Below the pieces are notes generated by a model. It was not told the origin of the DNA. It searched no databases and worked only from the letters and a program-made list of their open reading frames with translations. Positions 54,972-64,000 of a stretch of DNA of 64,000 nucleotides are shown here, piece after piece. Position 1 is the stretch's first letter. Every line of letters begins with the position of its first letter. The translations under genes and the position numbers were made by a program. The stretch covers positions 5,265,906 to 5,329,905 of the forward strand of contig OZ023199.1 of NCBI GenBank assembly GCA_963995505.1, written 5' to 3'. This stretch comes from Hypericum androsaemum (Eukaryota > Streptophyta > Magnoliopsida > Malpighiales > Hypericaceae).

Positions 54972-57900
54972 TCAAAGCATCTGCGGAGAGATGTCCATTG
55001 GGAAGGGATTCCCCAAAACATTGTCCATATAATAGTGAGAATGTGCACCATTCATCACCACCAGCTGCATTTCCTCTGATGGCTTCCAGTGACGCTTCCT
55101 TTGGTTGATGAACCAGTTGTTTATTTGCTTCTGGTCCAGCCCCGTTGACTCGGCCAGCGCAAGCTTCTGCGATTCCTGTTGACAGAAACAAAGAATGAGA
55201 AAGCTTGCTTGCAGCGATGATGACTTCTCGCACTCGTCACCGCGTAACGAATGGTTAAGCACTGGCCGATACAAGCCCGCACACGTACCATCAGTAGTGT
55301 GGCGTATATAGCAACTTGATAAGCATTTATCGTGTAGCAAAGCATATGTTTTCTACTAGCAATATTTGACGGAGAAGTTGAGAAGAAACCTAAATCTAGA
55401 TGCTCGGACAACTACTTTTTGAGAAAATTGTCACCTTTGAAAAGTTCTACCCGGCTTGAATAGCTCATCGGATATCCGAAAACCAGGTGGTATTAACCCA
55501 AAACCACATGCCCCCATAATGTTCAAGTCATCAAAATCACATGGTTTTCACGATAGATACGACTTTAATAAAGCATAAAAAATGACCAGACTCGTGGGTA
55601 ATTATTTGAGGTGCCAATGATAGATTTGATAGCATAAAAAAAGCATTACCTAAGTATATATGACAAGATATGTTTTTTCTCCACCACTCCTCACCAACAC
55701 AAGATTTTTTGTCCTACTTATTTCTGGTTCATAATCATAATATGCACAAGTAGAACACAACTTAAAGGAGATATTTGAACTGTTTATATGGCTAAATAAA
55801 CACAGCAGTTCAGAAGCCTGACGAAATAAAGATCAAATGTCCTGCAATTGCTAAAACAGGAGACCGTCAGCACAATTCTTAGTTTGGTTGTTCCTATGAA
55901 TTTGGAATTGTGGATTACGATCCAAGCCTTTAGAGGTTTCAAATCCTGGAATAGTTAACTATGCTTAAACGGGTGCATTCTGTTTCAAGTAAAAGTAAAA
56001 CCATCCAAGTCTAGACTAGGCGCGGTCTCATGCATTATGCGGAAAGTTGAGTAGACAATAACCCGAACCTAAGAATATATTTAGGCGTAAATATTTAACA
56101 CTGGAGCGTACTAATTGAATGGCTACATATATTAAATCATACCGATGGATAAGGCCATTTGTAGTGTCTGCTCCACCAGTCCAGCAACTGCTGTCGGGCT
56201 TCTTTCGGCAACTTCCCCTTCTTCCTCTTCTTCATAAACTCCTGCTTCAGGCTTCCCAAGTAGCCGCTGTACTTCCGCAACAGCTGACCCTTCAGTTCCT
56301 GGTCCTCTGCCTGTGGATCTATGAAGTTGATATTGACATCAACTTCTTCTTCACATGATTCATTTCTGTCAATTCCCTCGCCAAACGCTGAAGATATCAA
56401 AAATGCTAAATTGTCAACCACAACTATTGCTCAACTCTAAATAAATTAAACAAGTTGATTGATTAAATATGAAAAAAATTCAGATGGTCGAGTTAAACAC
56501 AAACTACACCAGAATGAAATTGAAACAAAACAGTCAAATGTATTACTCCAAAGAGACTGGAAATCTTTCCACATGAATGATAAATGGAAGCAACAAAAGA
56601 AGATAAGAACTACTTTGTCAAGGAACCTTTACAAGGTGATATAAACCCCTCCAACGATGTCCTCCGTGTCAATGTGATCCATTGCTTTACGATTCACATC
56701 ACAAAATAAAACCAATAATATTTGAAGAGTTAAACATAGAGTTCACTCCCTCATTTACTAATGTTGTTCTTGGCAGTAGAACATGCATGGAATTCCATAA
56801 TACCAACAACAACATTAACAATAACCATTATATTGTTTCTTTGCGTGCGTCGAGACCATATTATCAAAATTAAACACACAAAAATCCTCGAGCTACACCG
56901 ACAAAGATACTCCAAGAACATCTCAATGTATGTTCTCAAATGCACATGCATGCACAAAGCAAGCAATGACAGTGGACAAAAGTCGAATTGTGCCATATCC
57001 TCAATTGCACCGTGGAGATTTAAGAGTCCGTTGATAAATATCTCACAATCTGATAAAAACGCACTTCCCAAATGGCACAAGGCATATTAGAATTGACGTT
57101 CAAATCCCGTCGGGTGTAATAGATAATGTAAAAATTTACTTATTCAAAAAAATATCTCACAACCAACCACTTAATGCATTAAGAGAGATTGGTCTCTCAA
57201 AGATTTGTACAATATGTTATTATTGCACAATGTAATTCAGCATGCTTTAGCTGTTCAATTATACAAATAAAAAAGGGTTTTTATTTTCAGAAAAAGTAGG
57301 GTTTTCTCCTTTTCTCCAACTTCAAACCAGGGAAGTACTTCTCAAAAAAAAAACCAGGGAAGAATTAATTAAAAACCCCGTTTTCTTCTAGTCGACGTAA
57401 ATTGGGTCACACATGGCCTCTCTTTTTTTTTGCATAGATTTACAAAAGAAATTCTCCAATTAAAAAAAGGAAAAGGGGACGAGAAATGTTCTTGGCAGTT
57501 TGCCCTAGGAGAAAGAAAATGAAAAGACATTTGACTTGAAAGGAGAAAAGGAAGCTTGAGTTATCGACCCAAGACAAAGTAATAAAAAATTGATCTAATC
57601 TACGTAAAACGATAAGTCCAAAATAACCAGCAAAGCAAAAGGAATACTGACGGTCCCCCATATGTACAAAGTACAAGTAGCTACGAATATTATCTGCTGT
57701 TGAAGGATGCCCTAGACAGTAGCTATAACCCCTCGTGATTAGATGGACGGGGAAAGAAAAGAAAAGTAACCCCATTTAAAACTAGACGATATGGTCAAGT
57801 AGTAAAGGGTTGCATTTATTTAACTAGATTTTGAGTTTAATTGTCTTCTAAATAAAGTTTTGATAATTTTTGTTTCTGAATATCAGAGAGGTTGAAAGAA

Positions 57901-59230
57901 ACAAAAGCGTACAGTCTTATCATTATTAATTATCAGATAAAAATATAAAGGCGGAATGTCACTAAAAAATGTACACTAACGAACTGTTGCACTTTCCTTT
58001 CAAAAAACTGTTGCACTTAACCCTAAAAAAAGGGACTAGCTATATACTATATACCTAGATATGAATGGAAAGTTTTGATTCTCAAAAGAAAATATATGAA
58101 TAGGAAGGAAGACCCATTTCACAAGGCAATTATTGAAGAAAGACCCTGTAGCGAAATGTTCTGTATGTGAGATTATTTTAATCAAGGGACCCTGTAGCGA
58201 AATGTTCTGTATGTGAGATTATTTTAATCAAGGACTAAATCCACGTAATTAATTTTTTGTTTTAAATCACCTGTTATTCCAATATTAATGTGTCAATTAA
58301 TTTAGTTTCAAACCCGGGGAGAGATTCAAAAGGTGACAAATCTCTCCTAATTTAACATTGGTGCCTTTTAGGGACTTGAACTCAAGATTAAGTTAGGAAA
58401 ACACGGTATTATCCATGTAATTAATTCAAACTACTACACATCCATTGGAAAGAGAGTAGAAGAGTTTTTTTTTTGAAGGGTAGAGTAGAAGAGTTTTTTT
58501 GAAGATAAAGAGTAGAGTAGAAGAGTTAGAGAGGGAGAGATTATAACCAGAATTAGTAGAGGAAATAGTGAGAGCTTTGAACTGGTACTCAACCCTTTGG
58601 AGGAAGAGCATGGCCTCCTTGAGTGGCTTAGACAGTTCTTGCTCATACTTGCTGAGCATCTCACAGTACGCCTCCATGAACTGATCAAGCGCCGGATCCT
58701 CGCCGATCCCACCAGCCGCAGTGGGAAGCATCGCGGCTGTGGCTGCCGAAGTTGCGCATGCTTCTTCTAACCTAGCCACCACTTCAGGTGGAGCTCCTAC
58801 CTGTGAAAAGAGCTATCACACATTTACCTACGCCAAACCTAATGACACAAGACGTAAGACGATTTGACGGGTATTCGGAGCTCACCTTTTGGCAATTAAC
58901 GTAGGCAGCTAGGAGGCGAGGGTAGTGGGGATGAGACATGATCTTAGCCTTAATCGAACAAGGAGGGGAAGGATCAGTAGTGTTGTCCATAAAGTAGCAA
59001 CCTCCACCATTAGGGTTAGTGTCAATCCTCATCTGGGTATCAAATACCATGCAGGAGGAAGAAGCAGGGGCGAGAGAGTGGGTCTTGTTTAGGGTTTGGT
59101 GGTCTAGAAGATTGGTGGATGAAGTAAGAGGAGGAGGAGAAGGAATAATCATCATAGGACCAACAAACCCATTAGTGATGTCTCCAAAAGCCATTATATG
59201 CGAGGAAGTGTTATTAGAACCACCTTCCAT
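54972..59230 (-). CDS. STM: Class I KNOX homeobox protein, SHOOT MERISTEMLESS type
   Basis: Four exons on the minus strand: 59230-58886, 58800-58548, 56387-56143 and 55175-54972 (1047 nt, 348 residues), phases consistent. This is a nuclear transcription factor that maintains the shoot apical meristem. The KNOX1 domain begins at about residue 93 ([20 protein letters not shown]). KNOX2 is in exon 2 ([17 protein letters not shown]...). ELK starts near residue 230 ([20 protein letters not shown]). The TALE homeodomain spans about 251-315, with the Pro-Tyr-Pro loop (KWPYPS) and the recognition helix [16 protein letters not shown]. The C-terminus [14 protein letters not shown] and the N-terminus [17 protein letters not shown] match STM specifically rather than BP/KNAT2/KNAT6. 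ATG 59230 is chosen; the codon two before it is GTG. Arabidopsis STM is 382 residues; the difference lies in the variable N-terminal part. The gene is intact. Confidence 0.95.
57049..57149 (+). mobile_element. SINE fragment in STM intron 2
   Basis: A 101-bp insert is flanked by an exact 13-bp duplication AAATATCTCACAA (57036-57048 and 57150-57162). It contains a B-box-like GACGTTCAAATCCCG and ends GTAAAAATTTACTTATTCAA followed by an A-run, as in the SINE-like relic at 52.9 kb. It is oriented opposite to STM. Confidence 0.8.
58142..58233. repeat. 46-bp perfect tandem duplication in STM intron 2
   Basis: GACCCTGTAGCGAAATGTTC...TTAATCAAGG at 58142-58187 is repeated exactly at 58188-58233. Confidence 0.95.
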
Positions 59231-59242
59231 TATCACTCACTC

Positions 59243-59277
59243 AGTCTCTCTCTCTCACAAACACACACACACACACG
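59243..59277 (-). repeat. CT/CA microsatellites in the STM 5' leader
   Basis: On the coding (minus) strand a (GT)n run is followed by a (GA)n run ending about 13 bases before the ATG. These are length-variable tracts within the presumed 5' untranslated region. Confidence 0.85.
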
Positions 59278-59279
59278 AT

Positions 59280-61836
59280 CTTATCCTCCGATGAGCTGGT
59301 GTGGTTTAGTACTAGAGCTTTTAGGCCATATAAACCATTTATCTAGACAACTGGTATTCAGATATTATTGTGATCTTTAATTCAGATTTGAATTAATTCA
59401 AAATTTTAAAATGTGATAAAACTCGGCTAACAAATATTTACAAATATCGTATTCCTAATAATTTAAACTCGAACATCTTTTGATTAACTAAAATAATATT
59501 ATTGTCAATTGATCTAAATATTTTTATTGGTGTTCGTGATTTTAATGGCGTACAGAAAGGATTTTTGCTAAAGTGGGTTGCATCTGCACTGGTCTCCCGA
59601 GATTTAAGCTTAGGAGAGAGCAGGCTTTGAAGAGGGAAAATCCTAAATAGTGATAGTGGAAGTAAAGTCTAAGCAGTCAGGTGCTTTTGTAATAGCGTTT
59701 CCTTGTGGGTTTTACTCCCGTGGTGGCTATCCTATTACTTGTACTCCTCACTGCAATTTACTGGTCCAGTCTCTGAGTTCTTTTGGGAATATGAAATCAA
59801 TCAATGCCCTTTAAATCAACAATCACTTAACTTAATTAGATTACGAGTTCGAATCTTTAATAATGAAATAGTGTTGAATATTTGTTGAAAGAGATTTAGC
59901 ACTTCACAAAAATCCTATCTAAATCAAATATAGATTAATGGATCTAATAAATTATGATAAAAGATGGAATACATAAAAAATAATCGGCTTTATATATATA
60001 TCTGCTAAAACGATTAAGATTTCCAAGAGGAGTTGCAGAAGCGCACGATAAAGAGGAGAGGGAAACAATTACAAGAAGCAACGCAGCAGATATAGGTACT
60101 CTTTTCCAACATTAGGGTACAGCTATTAGTTACCTACCTAGGGCAACCCAGTCCTCTCCACCATTTTTAAATTCTTTTTCTTTTTGAGAAGTAAACTTTT
60201 TATTAATAATGTTGGTGAGAAGAATAACTCGTAGTCTCGCATATGTTAATCTCTTCAAAATTTTGATATTGTAAAATATTTTTGCGGAACCAGAAAAAAA
60301 TACCATCGTTTTCTTACTCATGAGAACCAGCGATTTGTAAATTGCCGGCATGGTTTGTTTATATAATATCATTAGGATGAAAAAAATGACTGCAAAGAGG
60401 ATATTATATTATAGAGTTTATGGTTTTATTTTTAAAATACTTAAAATTTGTATTTTTATTGCTTAATACATATACATTAAAAATTATTATTTAGTGACAT
60501 GAGATACCTAATTTCTCAACATTTAGTGTATTTTCTACTGTAAACTATTCATGACCTTTAACAACAATAAACCGCAATTTAACATTTGATTTTGACAAGT
60601 ATTTGGCAGTGGATTTTGACGTTGCAGATTCAATTTATACATCAAAAATATAATTAAATTGTCAGCTTAACTAATTATGGTTAATCTGACAGCTCTGTGG
60701 ATTTTGATGATAAGGGAAGCTTGAGTGTTGGAATTTAATTTTTTTTTAAACTCTAATTTACTTTTATATATTTATAAATATCATAGAAATATCAGTAAAA
60801 TTAATGTATTGAAATTAAGTTATAAACATACATACACACGATCACAAGGACGAGCCTCGTGCCATAAGGCGCAAGACAATTCAGTGGAATTAGAGAATTC
60901 AAATCCTATCACGGTATATTTTTGGTGTAATAAATTTAACTTAGAAAAACAGAAAAGCCCTCGTCAAGACTCTGTTATCGGGCCTATAGAAAACTAATTA
61001 AAGCTAAATGGAGTCTTTGTTGCTTGGATTCAGACCTAATTTTTACTCTTTTTTTACCCCTAAAAGAAGAAATACTCGACATTGACATTCCTGAGAGAGG
61101 TTGATGCAAAAGAAGAGGCTTCACAGAAGCACTCATGGACCAACATGGAGATTTGTGTTCAGAACCACACAATTGGAGGTCAAAACTAGGAAGCACCTAG
61201 GATAAAATTTGAGAGGAGCTATTGCTATAGTGCCAAGGCTAAGGGTGGATTGGATTTCAACAATTAGGGATGGTAACTGACATGATCCGAATAGGATCTA
61301 TCAGACCCAGATCTTTATCCTATTTTTGAAGGGTGAATCCAGTTCTATACCTTTATCCTCTTTAAAAATAAAAATTTGGGCAGGATCCAGGTCCTAAAAA
61401 ATTGAGCTGGATCAGGGTGATCCGCGAATCCGTATTATTTGAAAATTATTTTATTTTTTAAAAATTTGACTATCATTTGATTGTTCTCAAATAACAAAGA
61501 ACATTAAAAAATGTGAATGTAATTGATTAGTTCACTAGAATAGTTTAATATATAAAAATTAAACAAGCAAATTTTAAAAAATTGAAGTAGGGTGAAATTG
61601 AAAATTTATATATAACGAGATATACGGGGTTTGGAGGATTCTACATTTCCTGATGTAAATATGGTTATTAATATATATATGTATATATATATCACTGACG
61701 AAGACGACTCAGAAGAAGATAAACGCAATTTGACAAAAAGTCACTTGATGAAACTTAAGACCGATTGAAGGACCTCAAGAGGATATCAGTACTATAATTT
61801 TTTAAGAATCTCTTGCTTCAAACTTTCTCTAAGGTC
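59280..61836 (-). promoter_or_regulatory. STM upstream region
   Basis: About 2.6 kb between the STM start and the LINE. It is AT-rich with no gene. SINE-like B-box words occur near 59846 (ACGAGTTCGAATC) and 60893 (GAGAATTCAAATCC). The stretch at 61264-61440 (GGGATGGTAACTGACATGAT, repeated GGATC words) resembles a miniature hAT-type element, but ends were not proven. Specific regulatory sites were not identified. Confidence 0.35.
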
Positions 61837-64000
61837 TTTTTTTTTTATTTTTTTTGAACACAAAAGCAAATATATATTATAGATCAAGTAGGAAAATCAG
61901 TGAATAAAAGAGCATCCAACTCCGCCGGAGGGACTACAAGCCAGTCCTCAGGGAGTGTGCCCAATCTGCAGTTCTTGCAAAACCAGTCAGCTATCTGGTT
62001 TTGCAGCCTAGAAATCAGCACGAGCTTACAATTTGGTAAATCACCCAAAAACGATCTAATCCTAAAGACAAGAGATTCAACTTGCCAAAAGACTAGAGAC
62101 AAAAGATCAATCACGAAATTGTAGGCTAGCAAACAGTCTGTTTCCACCAAAGTAGGTTGGGATGAATACTTCGTCTTGACCAGCTTAAAAAGCCAATTCC
62201 AAGGCAAAGAGTTCAGCTTCCAACGGCGAGGAAGCACAACACAAGTCCGTCTGGCCTTCCACAATGAGACCAATATGGTTCCTAGCAACCACAGCGACTC
62301 CAGGAAGAGCAATATCGTCCTTCCAGGAGGCATCGCAGTTGAGTTTCACAGCTCCAACACATGGAGCAGTCCATGAAACAGGTACATGATCACGGCTGGT
62401 AGTAATCAATAAGTTGGTGCCTGGACACTGCAAATATTCAAGACAGCAATAAGAGGCAGAAGTCAAGGTACCAATCGGACACAGGTCAACATTCTCGAAT
62501 AAAAACTTATTCCTGGCCAACCAAATGTTCCAACAAATAAACATAGCCAAGGAAAAAAGGTCAACATTTGCAGGGGAATGTAACTGATCATAAGCATCTT
62601 TAAACCAGCAGCTGAAAGTAGGGCGAATCACTTCACAAAACCTAAGCTCGAAGGGGCTAGCATGCCAAACAGCCCGTGCGTGAGGGCACTCAAAAATAAC
62701 ATGGAGGACAGTCTCCTCTTGCCCTCCACAAACTTGACAGATGGGGGAGGTAGAGAGATTTCTCCTAAACAGGTTTTTAGCAGTCGGGATAGCATTTCTG
62801 ATTAGCCGCCACACGAAGTTCTGAACTTTTGGTGGCGCCTTCAATTTCCAAATTCCTCTCCAAATACCTGGATCAAAAGGAGAAGAATTCGTGTCAACAA
62901 CTTGCAAATTCACGGCTTGGAGATGACGTACCTTCAAAATCTGATACTCCCGTTTCACTGAATAGCTTCCATCATTACTGAACCTCCAGATAAGCTTATC
63001 AGAAGAATTCGGGTTGCATAAGCTAATCTTTGAGATAGCTTCCTGTTCTGTCGGGGTAAAGAAGTGTTGAAGGAGATCACAGTTCCAGCTTCCAGTGGAC
63101 ACTGTGATTAGATCCGAGACCAAACAAAGGGATGATGGTTCTGCAAACCTGAAATCTACACGGGTGTTAGGCAGTAAAGGGACCCAAGGGTCCTTCCAAA
63201 TGCTAGTAGAGAGGCCATTCCCAATTTTGAGGAACAGCCCATCCAACAAAGCATCCTTACCTGCAACAATACTACTCCACATCCACGAAGGACGACGGCC
63301 TTTTTTAGCATTAAACAGATGAGAATTATTAAAATAAAGGCCTTTCAAGATGCGAAAACATAAGGAGTCCTGATTTGCAAACAACCTCCACGCCTGTTTA
63401 GCAAGGAGGGCCAGATTAAAGATCCTGAGATCCTTGAAACCAAGACCTCCCTCACTCTTGGAGCAAGTAAGTTTGTCCCAACTGAGCCAATGCACCTTTC
63501 TCCTGTCAATACCCCCGGACCACCAAAACTTGGCCACCAAACTATTCAATTTGGCACAAAAAGTAACAGGAAAGAGTAAGCACTGCATGGCAAAACAAGG
63601 AATAGATGATAGAACAGCTTTAATCAAGACTTCCCTTCCTGCCATAGACAACAACTTCTGTTTCCAGCTTCGTGACTTGGCAACCATCCTCTCATAAATG
63701 AAGTTCAAAGCATCTTTTCGCGACCTTCCCCAAAAGGATGGCAACCCAAGATATTTATCCTCAACCGGCATTACCTGCATTCCAAGAATATCAGTGATAG
63801 CAATCTTTAATTTGACCATAACCCACTTAGAGAATAAGACACTAGACTTTTGGAAGTTGATCATTTGGCCAGAGACGCCAGAAAATAACTCCAAGAGAGC
63901 TCTAATTCTCCAAGCTTCATCCTCACAAGCCTTCCCAAACATCAAAGTGTCATCAGCAAACAAAATATGCGTAAGAACAGGGCAATTCCTATTCAAAGCA
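61837..64000 (-). mobile_element. LINE (L1-type) 3' half, with RNase H domain
   Basis: A minus-strand ORF of 603 codons (63996-62185), open at the window edge, starts within the reverse transcriptase (catalytic box LFADDTLMF). It continues through the zf-RVT zinc-binding domain (FVWRLIRNAIPTAKNLF..., CQVCGGQEETVLHVIFECPH) and enters an RNase H-like domain (KLNCDASWKDD, SPLEAELFALELAF). There, one extra T in a T-run near 62185-62190 shifts the frame. The domain then continues in 61884-62184 (KLVKTKYSSQPTLVETDCLL ... LLFTDFPT, stop). A T-rich tract at 61837-61855 is the poly-A end. The reading frame is nearly intact, so the copy is young. The 5' half lies beyond the window. Confidence 0.9.

Noticed and set aside
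57781..57850. tRNA gene (GGTCAAGTAGTAAAGGGTTG then a B-box-like word)
   Set aside because: No cloverleaf could be drawn and the B box is poor; at most a SINE relic.

Overview
This is a window of plant nuclear DNA, almost certainly from a flowering plant and probably a eudicot. The genes have many exons with GT..AG introns, the intergenic DNA is AT-rich, and retrotransposons and short inverted-repeat elements are nested in each other. The clearest genes are plant proteins: a SHOOT MERISTEMLESS-type KNOX homeobox gene, a DEG10-type protease, a protein-only RNase P and an ARGLU1 homologue. No bacterial-style operon, CRISPR array or convincing tRNA/rRNA gene was seen.

Layout. 1-9.5 kb: repeat-rich DNA with a wrecked copy of an HCNGP/SAP30BP-like gene (775-2455), a C-terminal scrap of a 3-hydroxyisobutyrate-dehydrogenase-like gene (3784-4021) and an R2R3-MYB exon relic next to a perfect 19-bp hairpin (about 6.1-6.2 kb). 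9.5-15.7 kb: a second, more complete SAP30BP-like copy (9637-12611). It belongs to the same direct segmental duplication but carries a 1-base frameshift and has later insertions in its 3' flank: an inverted-repeat element with a retro-insert inside it, and a Mutator-like element with a GC-rich interior. 16.3-22.2 kb: intact DEG10-type protease, + strand. 25.1-30.3 kb: intact ARGLU1-type splicing/transcription coregulator, + strand, with repeat-expanded introns. 31.5-36.5 kb: a transposon cluster including a 2.5-kb solo LTR placed exactly at the end of an inverted-repeat element. 36.9-39.2 kb: intact PRORP, + strand. 40.4-52.0 kb: a truncated LINE whose target-site duplication was later split by a 10.8-kb Ty1/Copia element, itself hosting a second Copia-derived element with an inverted LTR core. 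52-55 kb: retro-inserts, simple repeats and empty AT-rich DNA. 55.0-59.2 kb: STM-type KNOX gene, minus strand. 61.8 kb to the window end: 3' half of a LINE, minus strand.

The four intact genes do not form a pathway. They are housekeeping or developmental genes that sit near each other: protein quality control, RNA processing (ARGLU1 and PRORP separately) and meristem identity. What stands out is transposon stratigraphy. Target-site duplications and the internal duplication allow the order of several events to be read. Exon boundaries were placed by eye from splice consensus and family conservation. All function assignments come from remembered family motifs, not from a database search.
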